A stretch of 64,000 nt of DNA. Source: Bacillota bacterium. GTDB taxonomy: Bacteria > Bacillota > Clostridia > Oscillospirales > Ruminococcaceae. Below, piece by piece: positions 42,672 through 51,787 of this stretch. The stretch spans positions 155,690 through 219,689 of the forward strand of contig JAEWLW010000038.1 of assembly GCA_023457355.1 (NCBI GenBank). Reading direction: 5' to 3'. The number at the start of each line of letters is the position of its first letter. The first letter of the stretch is position 1. The translations under genes were made by a program, and so were the position numbers. The notes under the pieces are model-generated. The model did not search any database, had not been told where the DNA came from, and saw only the letters and a program-made list of their open reading frames with translations.

Positions 42672-43361
42672 ATGAGCAAGCTGATTTATATCGCGGATGA
42701 CGAAGAGAATATCCGCCACATTATGCAGATGTTTCTTGAAAAAGAAGGATTCCGGACCGAGGGATTTTCCGACGCCCAGGCGCTTTGGGCCCGAATGCAG
42801 CAAATGATGCCGGATCTGATTATATTGGATATCATGATGCCGGGCGAAGATGGGCTGAGCTTTTGTGCAAGAGTACGGGAAAACAGCCGCGTACCCATCA
42901 TCATCGTATCGGCAAAAGGCAATGAAACCGACCGCATCACCGGCATCACCCTGGGCAGCGACGACTATATTGCCAAGCCCTTTTCCCCGCTTGAGCTGGT
43001 TGTCCGGGTGAAAGCCCTCTTAAGGCGGGCGGCCTATACGGCGGTACAGCAGCGCCCGGAAAGCATCGCCTTTGGGGATATCACCCTTGAGAAAGGGGCG
43101 CGTGAAGCTTTTTGCCAACAGGCGCCCCTTTCGTTAACGCCCACTGAATTCGACTTTCTGGACTATATGATCGCCTGCTACCCCAACGCCGTCAGCCGGG
43201 AAAAACTATTAAAGGAACTGTGGCAGTTTGATTTTGAGACGGACACCCGCGTGGCGGACGACCTTGTAAAACGCCTGAGAAAAAAACTGTTGAATGCGCA
43301 AAGCACCGTTGTGATCGAAACGGTCTGGGGGTTCGGCTTTCGTTTAAAGAAGGAGAAATAG
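42672..43361 (+). CDS. OmpR-family response regulator
   Basis: 229 residues. Receiver domain with ADDEENIR (acidic pair), phospho-acceptor Asp in LIILDIMMPGEDG (about 53), and Lys in GSDDYIAKPF. The C-terminal winged helix includes LTPTEFDFLDYMI, DTRVADDLVKRLRKKL and VIETVWGFGFRLK. It is followed by the kinase gene with a 1-nt gap. AGGGGG precedes the ATG. Confidence 0.95.
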   Translation: MSKLIYIADDEENIRHIMQMFLEKEGFRTEGFSDAQALWARMQQMMPDLIILDIMMPGEDGLSFCARVRENSRVPIIIVSAKGNETDRITGITLGSDDYIAKPFSPLELVVRVKALLRRAAYTAVQQRPESIAFGDITLEKGAREAFCQQAPLSLTPTEFDFLDYMIACYPNAVSREKLLKELWQFDFETDTRVADDLVKRLRKKLLNAQSTVVIETVWGFGFRLKKEK

Positions 43362-43362
43362 T

Positions 43363-44799
43363 TTGAAAAAGTTATCTGTCAGAACCGCCATCATTCTGCC
43401 GGTTGTCATTTTAATGATCATCCTGCCCTTTACAACCTACCTCTTCTTTGGACGCCTCATGGAGGGCTATGTCAAAAGCCAATCTTATCAGGACATGGCG
43501 CAGGCGGCGCAGGCGATTATAAACGCCGCCGGGAAAAGCAATTTTTTAGATGCTGATATCGAAGATTCCGACAAAACCGCCATAAAAGATCAGATCAAGG
43601 AATTTGCGGCGGTTGTTAAAGAAATGATCAAAGCACGCAAATTCAACGTTCGCGTGCTGGTGGTCAACGCAAAGTGGAAAATAACCTATCCTGCCGAAAC
43701 GGATACTGCCGATTTTGAGATACTGTCCTATTTTCAAAGCCGCGAAGCTGAAATTGGCCCTGCCGCTGCGTTCAAGGCCAAAAATATTACAGAGGTTGCA
43801 GCCGATTCCGGGAACAGCCTGGCCATCGCCTGCCATCTCGGCAAATATGAAAAGATTAAAACCCGGTATCTCATCATGTACCACCCGATAGAAAATATCG
43901 AGCAGATTAAGCATTCCGCCGCTAAAATCGCGTTTTGGGTCACGGCATTTTTTTCAGTGCTCACCGTTGCGGTGCTCTATATCATTTCAAACAGCATTGT
44001 CCGCCCGCTTAAAGCCCTGTGCAAGTCGGCAGAGCAGATAGGCGGCGGCCATTTTATTTCCACAGAGGTTAAAAGCGGCATCCGGGAAATTGCAGAAATC
44101 GCTTCGGCTATTGATGCCATGTCGGGTCAGCTTGACAAAAGCGACGTGGCGCAAAAAACGTTTTTCCAGAATGCCTCGCACGAGCTTCGAACGCCGCTTA
44201 TGTCCATCAGAGGCTATGCCGAGGGCATTGAATGCGGTTTGTTCAAAGATGACCGGGAGGCGGGCAAGATTATCTTGCAGGAATGTGCGAGACTTTCCGC
44301 CCTTGTGGAAAATATCCTGAGTCTTTCGCGAATGGATAATCAAAGGCAGGAAGTGGATGTTCAAAAAATCGACATCAGCGCATTTCTTGCCGGTTGCTTA
44401 AAACGTTTTGAGGCACTGGCCATACAAAAGGACCTTCTCCTGACACTTTCAGGCGATGAAGGTCAATTTTTGGTCAAAGCCGATGAGAATCTGCTTTCAA
44501 ATATCTTCAATAATCTTATTTCTAATGCAATTCGATATGCAAAAGCGAAAATTTCGGTTATAATATATGAAAATAAAGGAAAAATTATTGTTCTTGTCAA
44601 AAACGACGGCGCGCCGATTGCAGCAGCCGATCTGGAAAAGATATTTCTCCGTTTTTACAAGGGTACCGGCGGGAATTTTGGCATTGGCCTTTCGGTTGCC
44701 CGGGCCTGCGCCGAATATATGGGCGGATCGCTCCGTGCTTTGCCATCCGACGAAGGCGCCGTTTTTGAAGCCGTTTTGCTAAAGTGGCCAAAAGCGTGA
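43363..44799 (+). CDS. Sensor histidine kinase
   Basis: 478 residues from a TTG start (AGGAG 7 nt upstream). Membrane helix about 9-29, an extracytoplasmic sensor of ~155 residues, a second helix about 187-205, a HAMP region (NSIVRPLKALCKSAEQIGGG), and a HisKA domain with the phospho-His in FFQNASHELRTPLMSIRGYAEG (about 274). The HATPase domain has its N box NIFNNLISNAIRYAK and a G box FGIGLSVAR. It pairs with the regulator just upstream. The signal is unknown. Confidence 0.95.
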   Translation: MKKLSVRTAIILPVVILMIILPFTTYLFFGRLMEGYVKSQSYQDMAQAAQAIINAAGKSNFLDADIEDSDKTAIKDQIKEFAAVVKEMIKARKFNVRVLVVNAKWKITYPAETDTADFEILSYFQSREAEIGPAAAFKAKNITEVAADSGNSLAIACHLGKYEKIKTRYLIMYHPIENIEQIKHSAAKIAFWVTAFFSVLTVAVLYIISNSIVRPLKALCKSAEQIGGGHFISTEVKSGIREIAEIASAIDAMSGQLDKSDVAQKTFFQNASHELRTPLMSIRGYAEGIECGLFKDDREAGKIILQECARLSALVENILSLSRMDNQRQEVDVQKIDISAFLAGCLKRFEALAIQKDLLLTLSGDEGQFLVKADENLLSNIFNNLISNAIRYAKAKISVIIYENKGKIIVLVKNDGAPIAAADLEKIFLRFYKGTGGNFGIGLSVARACAEYMGGSLRALPSDEGAVFEAVLLKWPKA

Positions 44800-44834
44800 G
44801 AAAGCCGGTGCGCGCTCCGCCCCCGCACCGGCCT

Positions 44835-45836
44835 TTAAGAAATATATAAGATCGGCATCGTGCCCAGTTTTTGCGATAATTGATCTCTTAAAAAACGCTC
44901 GGCCATCTCGCGCACTTCGTTGCGGTAGCAGTATTTTCCCCGCCCGCGCCCGGTCATCAGCGCCCGGTCTAAAAGCGGCACGGCGTTGGGAAAAGCTTCG
45001 GAATTGATGGCGTTTTGAACATAACTGTAGGTCATCAAAATAATTTCAATAAAGCCGGTGCGTTTGACCTCCTCGCATAAATTTTCAGCCAGCTGATCGA
45101 TAAGCGCGCCATAAAGCTGCTGCCAATCCGCCAACAGAATCACCGGCGCAATCAGCAGCCCGACCGGATAGCCGGCCTTCGCCATCGCATTTACCGCCGA
45201 AATGCGCGCACCCAACGGCGAAGTGCCCAGTTCAACCCTGCTTATCACCGTCTGCGGATTGACGCTCATTCGAAAGATAGTCTTGCCCGCGTGGTCAAGG
45301 TCCAACAGCGGCTCTACGAAGTCGAATTTTGTCGGAAAGGTCAGATGTCCCCGGCCTTTATGCGCAAAGTGTGAAATGGTCCACGACAGGTTTCCGGTGA
45401 CGGTATTTTCCAGCAGAAGGTCGCTGTTGCTGCCAATTTCAAAGGTTTGCGGCTCTGAGGCGGACGCATCCTTTTTAAGAATTTTTTCCATCATCTGTTC
45501 ACGGTTAACAAACAGGCGCAAATAAGCGCACTTGTTGTAATTGCAGACCAGATAGCAATAAAGGCACATGGCCCGGCAGCCGGAGGAGGTATAGGGCACC
45601 AGCCAGTCGGAGACTTTATGGTTCGGCGTATAGACATGGGTTTTACGCACCCCCACAATCAGGTGCTGTTTAAGCGCCGGAAACGCCTTGTTCTCAGCCG
45701 CCGTCATCTCAGGAATTCGGTTGTGGCTCTGTATGGGGAACCATGGCAGCTGTTTGAATTTTTCCTGCAGCATTTGCCCCAACGCATAATCCAATGCGGC
45801 GGGTTCGTAATAGACCGCATCAAAATGCATGTCCAT
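44835..45836 (-). CDS. Spore photoproduct lyase-like radical SAM protein
   Basis: 333 residues from the ATG at 45836 (GGGGAG 8 nt upstream); the longer upstream frame has no similarity. It aligns throughout with SplB: YYEPAALDYALGQ, HLIVGVRKT, the radical SAM site GCRAMCLYC (Cys 87, 91, 94), AYLRLFVN, LTFPTKFDFVEPLLDLDHAGKTIFRMSVNP, GTSPLGARI. The hydrogen-donor Cys of B. subtilis SplB (Cys141, in FEASCTSD) is Ser136 here (FEIGSNSD). Nearby cysteines 98 and 103 are unusual. It may be a different-function SPL paralogue. Repair of UV-damaged spore DNA cannot be assumed. Confidence 0.85.
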   Translation of the reverse strand: MDMHFDAVYYEPAALDYALGQMLQEKFKQLPWFPIQSHNRIPEMTAAENKAFPALKQHLIVGVRKTHVYTPNHKVSDWLVPYTSSGCRAMCLYCYLVCNYNKCAYLRLFVNREQMMEKILKKDASASEPQTFEIGSNSDLLLENTVTGNLSWTISHFAHKGRGHLTFPTKFDFVEPLLDLDHAGKTIFRMSVNPQTVISRVELGTSPLGARISAVNAMAKAGYPVGLLIAPVILLADWQQLYGALIDQLAENLCEEVKRTGFIEIILMTYSYVQNAINSEAFPNAVPLLDRALMTGRGRGKYCYRNEVREMAERFLRDQLSQKLGTMPILYIS

Positions 45837-46152
45837 GTTATATTCTCCCCTTTCAGTAAAGCGGCAATCGTTTATACCCGCCAAATAGCTTATGCAGAAG
45901 AATCTATAAATACCCCTGCAATTTGAAAATTTAGCGACAGCTTCATCAACCGCCGGATGCCCGGCTGGCGGCAGCCGCCGGCACGGGTGTTTCGGCCCGG
46001 AAATTTTTGCCGGCAAAAGCTGGCTCCCATGCAGCGGAATGAAAACCGTTTGACCTGGCCGCATCGCAGTGCCGTTCTAAAGCGTGAGCGTCACTGAATA
46101 CCCGGGCGGCCAACAGCGGTTATTAAGTTTTTAACAGAAAGGATGGTCAACC
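45837..46152. other. Divergent region SPL-like / GGDEF-HD-GYP
   Basis: 316 nt without a gene. It has GC-rich potential stems (GCCGGATGCCCGGCTGGCGGCAGC region, 45950-45985). I searched for c-di-GMP-I riboswitch landmarks and did not find them. Confidence 0.4.
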
Positions 46153-48711
46153 ATGTCGGATTCTTATGCCCAAAAGTTTATTGAGTCGTTACCCTATGCA
46201 TACGCATGCTGCAAATTTGTTTTAAACGGATCGGGGGATATTGTTGACGGTACTTTTCTGGAGTATAACCCAAAGTTTTTATCGGCCTTTAACGTGGCGC
46301 CCGCGACTTTAACCGGTAAAAGCATATCCGCCTTTTTTGCTGACTTTGAATTTGATTTTCAACTCGCCCCGTTCTTCCAAACGCTGACCAACGCTAAACG
46401 TAGTGAACCCGAATATGTTTTCTGCAAAAGCTGCGGCTGGTTTAAGCTGGAAGCTTTCACGTTGGACCGCGATGTTTTCGCGCTGCAATTTCAGGATATA
46501 TCGGGTGAAAAGCTGAGCTTAAACCGGCTTCTTAATCGCAAAAAAAGCGACAGCGGCAACGTTGACCTCCACTTCCTGTTCAACAGCGTGCAGGATTGCA
46601 TGTTTATGGCCGAATATGTAGACGGCAGTTTCTATTATATCTTTCTAAATACTGCGCACCAGAAACTGACGGGCTTTAAGAACGAGATGATTGCCGGAAG
46701 AACCCCCATAGACGTTTGGGGCGATGCGCAGGGAAAGAAACTGGCTGAATTTTATTCACAGGCCATTTACCAAAATGAGAATCAAATCTATGAAGAGCTT
46801 TTGGATATTGACGGCAAGGCTTATCATTTCCTGACAAGTTTATCCCTGGCGGTTGAAGACGGGCATCAGTATATCATTGTCTCACGAAAGGATATTACGC
46901 GGTATAAAGAGCTGGAAGCAAACCACCTCGTCCTTTTGCAGCGGCTGCAGTCGATGTTCAATGACCATATTGCCAACATGCTGATTATAGACCCGGTCAC
47001 AGGTGATATTTTAGACGCCAACCCCGCCGCATGTGAATTCTACGGCTATGAGAAGGTGCAGCTTCTCAGCATGCGCATTCAGGACATTAATATGCTGCCG
47101 CCGCAGGAGACCGCTAAACAGCGCAACATGGCCTTTGAACGAAAGAAAAGACATTTTATCTTCCCGCATCGCATCAGCAGTGGCGAAATCAGAATTGTGG
47201 AAGTCTATTCCTGCCCCATAGGCAAAAAAGAAGCGCCGCAGCTTTTCTCCATCATCTTTGATGTAACCGACCGCGAAACCTACCGGAAAAACCTGTTCTA
47301 TGAAAAAGAAATGCTCAATACAACGTTGAAATCCATCGGTGACGGCGTGGTAACGACCGACAACGCAGGGAGAATTACGTCGCTGAATAACGTGGCGGAA
47401 GAGCTTGTGGGCTGGTGCAATGACGAAGCCAGAGGCATGAATTTTATTGACGTCTTCATCTTGAAAAACGAGGAAACCGAAGAGCCCGTCGACAGCCCCA
47501 TAGAAAAAGTATTATCAACAGGAAAAATCATTGGTCTTGCCAATCATACTGTCATCGTCAATCGCTTTGGTGAAAAAATTTCGATCGCCGACAGCGCCGC
47601 GCCCATTAAAAACGAAGACGGAAAGATTTTTGGCGTCGTTATGGTTTTTCGTGACGTCCGTTCAGAAAAGGCGCATCAGGATGAGATTTTATTTCTCAGC
47701 TACCATGATGCGCTCACCGGTTTGTATAACCGGCGCTTTGTCGAAACAGAGCTTAAAAAGCTTAACGTTGATAAACATGTTCCGGTTTCGGTTGTCATGG
47801 GCGATGTAAACGGCCTGAAAATTACGAATGACGTTTTTGGACACACCACGGGGGACGAGCTTCTGAAAGCGGTCTCAGCCGTTTTTAAAGAAACATGCAC
47901 GCCCGACGACATTGTCGCGCGGTGGGGCGGCGATGAATTCTTACTGATTCTGCCGAACCGAAAAATTGAATATGCCGAAAAAGTCGTCGAGGACCTTAAA
48001 AAGAACCTGCTAAAAAGGAGAGTCGGGGCGCTTCAGTTAAGCGTTTCGCTGGGCTGCGCCGAACGGAGCAGCACCGCACAGGAAATGGAGGATGTTATCC
48101 GGCAGGCGGAAGAATGGATGTACCATCAAAAACTGTTGGACGGCAAAAGCTACCGAAATACCATCATCAGCACCCTGCTTGCGACACTCTATGAAAAAAG
48201 CATGGAAACGGAGGAACACGCAAAACGGCTTTCCAGGTATTGTGAAATGCTAGGCAGAGAATTAAAGCTTTCTGATCAGGCAATGAATGAATTGTCGCTT
48301 CTTTCGATGCTGCACGATATCGGGAAGGTGGGCATTCATCAGAGCATCCTTAAAAAACCGGGCCCCCTGACGCCGGAAGAATGGAGCGAGATGAAAAAGC
48401 ATCCCGAAATTGGCTATCGCATTACACAAAATACACCGGAGCTGTCGCTGGTCTCGGAGTATATCCTGTACCATCACGAGCATTGGGATGGCGGCGGTTA
48501 CCCAAAGGGGCTCAAGGGCAACGAAATTCCAATATGCTGCCGCATTCTTGCAGTGGCGGATGCGTTTGATGCCATGCGCAACGACCGCATTTATCGAAAA
48601 GCGGTCAGCTTTGAGGACGCGATCAGAGAGTTGAAGGTCCATTCCGGAACGCAATTTTCGCCGCTTATCGTTGATCTTTTCATTAAGCTGCTTCAAAAAG
48701 ATTCTGTCTAA
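46153..48711 (+). CDS. Multi-PAS GGDEF and HD-GYP signalling protein
   Basis: 852 residues, no membrane segment, so cytoplasmic. About four PAS-like domains (residues ~1-125, ~140-260, ~270-385, ~390-515) precede a diguanylate cyclase domain with intact WGGDEF near 595 (about 520-675) and an HD-GYP domain (about 685-850). The latter shows HDIGK, HPEIGYRI, HHEHWDGGGYP and ADAFDAM. It could both make and break cyclic di-GMP depending on PAS signals. AGGATG lies ~8 nt before the ATG. No partner gene is adjacent. Confidence 0.93.
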   Translation: MSDSYAQKFIESLPYAYACCKFVLNGSGDIVDGTFLEYNPKFLSAFNVAPATLTGKSISAFFADFEFDFQLAPFFQTLTNAKRSEPEYVFCKSCGWFKLEAFTLDRDVFALQFQDISGEKLSLNRLLNRKKSDSGNVDLHFLFNSVQDCMFMAEYVDGSFYYIFLNTAHQKLTGFKNEMIAGRTPIDVWGDAQGKKLAEFYSQAIYQNENQIYEELLDIDGKAYHFLTSLSLAVEDGHQYIIVSRKDITRYKELEANHLVLLQRLQSMFNDHIANMLIIDPVTGDILDANPAACEFYGYEKVQLLSMRIQDINMLPPQETAKQRNMAFERKKRHFIFPHRISSGEIRIVEVYSCPIGKKEAPQLFSIIFDVTDRETYRKNLFYEKEMLNTTLKSIGDGVVTTDNAGRITSLNNVAEELVGWCNDEARGMNFIDVFILKNEETEEPVDSPIEKVLSTGKIIGLANHTVIVNRFGEKISIADSAAPIKNEDGKIFGVVMVFRDVRSEKAHQDEILFLSYHDALTGLYNRRFVETELKKLNVDKHVPVSVVMGDVNGLKITNDVFGHTTGDELLKAVSAVFKETCTPDDIVARWGGDEFLLILPNRKIEYAEKVVEDLKKNLLKRRVGALQLSVSLGCAERSSTAQEMEDVIRQAEEWMYHQKLLDGKSYRNTIISTLLATLYEKSMETEEHAKRLSRYCEMLGRELKLSDQAMNELSLLSMLHDIGKVGIHQSILKKPGPLTPEEWSEMKKHPEIGYRITQNTPELSLVSEYILYHHEHWDGGGYPKGLKGNEIPICCRILAVADAFDAMRNDRIYRKAVSFEDAIRELKVHSGTQFSPLIVDLFIKLLQKDSV

Positions 48712-48769
48712 ACAGGGGATTTCGCCTGGTCGGCAGCCCGGCGCTCTAAACACCGAACCCAAACTGTCA

Positions 48770-49000
48770 AAAAAGGTTAGCGCAGGTCAATCTGAGCAAA
48801 GCTGCTGCCGCTTAACGCGGCATTGGGGAAGTGCTTGCGGGCGGGGAGCAAAAACGGTCCACAGGACTTGTTTTGGCTCCCCGCCCATGCTTTTTAAACG
48901 ACCAAGATATCAATAAACGCAAAAGCGCTCAATTGAAAATGTGGGCCAAAAACTCGATCAAAACTGAATTTTTTTCTTGGAACAGGTTTTTAGCAAGCTA
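48770..49000. repeat. Palindrome-centred repeat, type C copy 2
   Basis: Related to 17760-17977 in the order of blocks: CCGCTTAACGCGGCATTGGGGAA, CTTGCGGG, a long hairpin, TTTTTAAACGA, then CCAAAAACT. The hairpin (about 48839-48888) joins GGGCGGGGAGC with GCTCCCCGCCC, with AAAAC/GTTTT and GTCC/GGAC inside. It lies in the 322-nt gap between two convergent genes. Confidence 0.6.
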
Positions 49001-49027
49001 AAGCCCGGTGCTCTGAAGCACCGGGCC
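48996..49027 (-). terminator. Terminator of the alcohol dehydrogenase gene
   Basis: Perfect GCCCGGTGCT / AGCACCGGGC with a 4-nt loop, then TTTAGC on the minus strand, 7 nt after the stop. Confidence 0.85.
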
Positions 49028-49033
49028 ATTTTG

Positions 49034-50092
49034 CTATCCGATGAGAACCACCGGCTTAATTAAATTTTTGGGCTTTTCCTTCATAAGCATCAGCGCTTCT
49101 TCAATTTTATCAAAGCCCTTAAACTCATGAGTGATCAGTCTGGCGGGGTCCACCCGGCCTGTCTCAACAAGCGCCAGCAACTTTTGCATCCGGAGCCTGC
49201 CGCCCGGCATCAGTCCCGCGCTTATCTGTTTATGCCCCATGCCAAAACCCCACTCTACGCGTGGAATGTTGATTGTCTCGCCCTCACCAAGATAATTGAC
49301 ATTACCGATTTTTCCGCCGGGACGCAGCGCTTTAACAGCCGACGCAAAAGTAGCGCTGTCGCCGCCCGCGATAATCACTTTATCCACACCCTTGCCGCCG
49401 GTCAGCGCCATCACCTGTTCCTCAATGGCGCCGGTTTTATAGCTGATGATTTTTGTGGCGCCATATTTTTTCGCGACCTTAATGCAGTTCGGGCGGGTTC
49501 CTACGGCAAATATATCCGCCGCGCCGCGCAAAACAGACCCCGCAATCGCCATAAGACCCACCGGCCCAATGCCGATGACCAGTACCTTATCGCCAAACTG
49601 GATATCCGCCAGCTCTGCACCGTGAAAACCGGTCGGCATCATGTCGCAGAGCATAACGGCCGTTGTGTCGTCAATGGTCTCGGGGATTTTCGCCATGTTC
49701 CCGTCCGCATCGTTGACGTGAAAATACTCACCGAATACGCCGTCCTTAAAGTTTGAAAACTTCCAGCCCGACAGCATGCCGCCCGAGTGCATGGCGTAGC
49801 CGCCCTGTGCCTCAAGCGAATTCCAGTCCGGCGTAATGGCCGGAACAACCACTCGGTCACCGGGTTTAAAGTCTTTGACCAAATTGCCGACTTCCGTGAC
49901 AATGCCAACCGCCTCGTGCCCCAAGATCATGTTTGTACGTTCCCCCAGTGCGCCGGCCCAGACGGTGTGCACATCCGACGTGCAGGGGGAAACGGCGGTC
50001 GGACGCACAATGGCATCCATCGGGCCGGCTATTGGCCTTTCTTTTTCAACCCAGCCGGTCTCGCCAATTTTCAGCATTGCGTAACCTTTCAA
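49034..50092 (-). CDS. adh: NADP-dependent secondary alcohol dehydrogenase (zinc)
   Basis: 352 residues. Nearly the same N-terminus, length and motifs as the Clostridium beijerinckii enzyme that interconverts isopropanol-like secondary alcohols and ketones. Catalytic zinc ligands Cys37 (VSPCTSD), His59 (GHEA) and Asp in LCDMMPTGFHG. The dinucleotide site is VLVIGIGPVGLMAIAG, followed by GTRPNC, which favours NADP. TTG start, with GGAGG 9 nt upstream. Monocistronic with its own terminator. Confidence 0.95.
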   Translation of the reverse strand: MKGYAMLKIGETGWVEKERPIAGPMDAIVRPTAVSPCTSDVHTVWAGALGERTNMILGHEAVGIVTEVGNLVKDFKPGDRVVVPAITPDWNSLEAQGGYAMHSGGMLSGWKFSNFKDGVFGEYFHVNDADGNMAKIPETIDDTTAVMLCDMMPTGFHGAELADIQFGDKVLVIGIGPVGLMAIAGSVLRGAADIFAVGTRPNCIKVAKKYGATKIISYKTGAIEEQVMALTGGKGVDKVIIAGGDSATFASAVKALRPGGKIGNVNYLGEGETINIPRVEWGFGMGHKQISAGLMPGGRLRMQKLLALVETGRVDPARLITHEFKGFDKIEEALMLMKEKPKNLIKPVVLIG

Positions 50093-50257
50093 ATTTGTTC
50101 GCCTCCATTCTGCTCTTTATAATATGACGTCATTTTAGCCACATATACGGCGCAGAACCGTCTTGTCGGCCTTGGATGCCATGTAAATTTTTGAATATTT
50201 TCTTTTAAGCGTGACCCACATCCGCGTTGGAATAACGAAAGGATAAAATGGCATCAA

Positions 50258-50298
50258 AAACAGGCACCCCGCTCCAGAAGCGGAATGCCTGTTTAAAT
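50258..50298 (-). terminator. Terminator of the corrinoid operon
   Basis: AAACAGGCATTCCGCT / AGCGGGGTGCCTGTTTTT on the minus strand, 19 nt after the last stop codon. Confidence 0.85.
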
Positions 50299-50316
50299 TA
50301 AAATCAAGATGGCACG

Positions 50317-51783
50317 CTAACCTGCGACCGCCTTAAGCACTGCCAGTATGTCCTTGTTCGTTACGGTTCGCCCGGGATTAAAACGGCCGTCCTCAAGTAC
50401 AAAAAGCCCTTGATCCACCAGCGTTTGAACGGCTTCGGGTGCCTGGCACAGATTGATGTCGGCGATTGCTGCGTCGGCAGTGGGTGTAAGCCCGCCGATG
50501 AGAAACGCCGCTTTAGCCAGCGCCTCGCGGGTAACCGGCTGTTGGGGATGAAAATATTCGCGTCCGTCGGCGGATTTTTCCCAATCCACATAGCCGCCAA
50601 ACACCGCCGTCTCGGCGGCGTCAAAGCCCGCGTCATGCCAGCGGACATCCTCAAACAAGCCGAAGATATGGCCCTTTTGCCCGGTTTCGTAATATTTGGA
50701 GGAGGAAGGCACATAAACCGGCAGGTGCCGCACTTTTACGATGATCTGCGCCAGATCAAGGCGGGTGGCGGTTTTGCTATTTTCATAGTCCGAAAGCCGA
50801 TCCATCAGATCCGGGTAGAGAAAACGCGCTATTTCGGCAACGCCTTTTTGAAAGCGGAAGGTCGGGGAATTAATCAGCTTATCGGTAATAAAATAAACCC
50901 TGTCTTCTTTGATCGCCTTAATGGTGTCAAAGCCCGCCCGCGCACCGATTGAAGCCGGATTGGCGTCGGCGTTCATCGGGCCAAGCTGCGTGACATAAAC
51001 ATCAATCCGGTTGGCATTTTCAAGCAGCTTCTCGATGCCGTATGCCGCAATGCCGCTGCCCTGTTCAACCGGCTGCGCATCGGCCGCAATATTGATGCCA
51101 CCCGCAAATACGATGGCACGGCCGGGCATCGAATCGGGCGTGACGGTGCGCATTTCGCTTTCAGTCGCTTCCATAAAGACGGTTTTCTTTTCGGTCACCC
51201 GGGCCGTGACGGACTTGACCGTATCGATCGCGGCATAAAAATCCGCCAGGCGGCGCTGTGCCGCCGCCTCGGTTCCGGTGAGCTGCGCCAGCCTGGCGAT
51301 ATAATCCGCAAACTTCTCATAACTGTCGGGATAAAGTGAAACAACCGGTATGCCGGCGCTTTCAATCTGCGCGACATAATCCGGCGCCTTGCGGGCGATA
51401 ACCGGCCGGATCAGCACCAGGTCGGGCTGCGCGGCAATGACCTGCTCCGGGTCCCCTTTATAGTCGTAGGACGGCAGCTGTGCGGCCTCGGGCGGGTAAA
51501 CGGTGCCGGTGTAGACGCCGATAAGCTTCTCGCCCGCACCAATTTCATACAGATTCTCGGTATGCGCAGAATAAAGCGAAATGATGCGGCTGCACGGGCC
51601 GTTGAGTGTAATCTCTCGCCCTGTGTCATCGGTGAATTGAATGACGCCATCGCCCGATGCCGCCTCCTGCGCGGACTGCACGGGCACGGCCTGTGGTTGA
51701 GCGCTGCATGCGGCAAGCCCGGCGCAAAGCAGCAGCGCCAGCGCAGCCGCCGCACTTTTTTGAATTCTATCCATAATGCTCAT
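50317..51783 (-). CDS. BtuF-like binding lipoprotein with C-terminal SLH repeats
   Basis: 488 residues from the ATG at 51783 (GGAG 10 nt upstream, 4 nt after the cbiK stop). Signal peptide with lipobox LAAC. Residues ~50-340 form a class III (BtuF/FhuD-type) metal-chelate binding domain: FTDDTGREITLNGPCSRIISL, QVIAAQPDLVLIRP, GIPVVSLYPDSYEKF. After residue ~390 two S-layer-homology-like repeats appear: YFHPQQPVTREALAKAAFLIGG and RFNPGRTVTNKDILAVLKAV. SLH repeats bind secondary wall polymers, so the protein may be held by both lipid and wall. The riboswitch upstream argues for corrinoid as ligand. Usual BtuF proteins lack the C-terminal part. Confidence 0.85.
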   Translation of the reverse strand: MSIMDRIQKSAAAALALLLCAGLAACSAQPQAVPVQSAQEAASGDGVIQFTDDTGREITLNGPCSRIISLYSAHTENLYEIGAGEKLIGVYTGTVYPPEAAQLPSYDYKGDPEQVIAAQPDLVLIRPVIARKAPDYVAQIESAGIPVVSLYPDSYEKFADYIARLAQLTGTEAAAQRRLADFYAAIDTVKSVTARVTEKKTVFMEATESEMRTVTPDSMPGRAIVFAGGINIAADAQPVEQGSGIAAYGIEKLLENANRIDVYVTQLGPMNADANPASIGARAGFDTIKAIKEDRVYFITDKLINSPTFRFQKGVAEIARFLYPDLMDRLSDYENSKTATRLDLAQIIVKVRHLPVYVPSSSKYYETGQKGHIFGLFEDVRWHDAGFDAAETAVFGGYVDWEKSADGREYFHPQQPVTREALAKAAFLIGGLTPTADAAIADINLCQAPEAVQTLVDQGLFVLEDGRFNPGRTVTNKDILAVLKAVAG

Positions 51784-51787
51784 CGTT

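Noticed and set aside
45837..46152. Possible c-di-GMP riboswitch before the GGDEF/HD-GYP gene
   Set aside because: GC-rich stems exist, but the conserved GCACAGGGCAAACC and ACGCAAAGC-type elements of the GEMM aptamer are absent.
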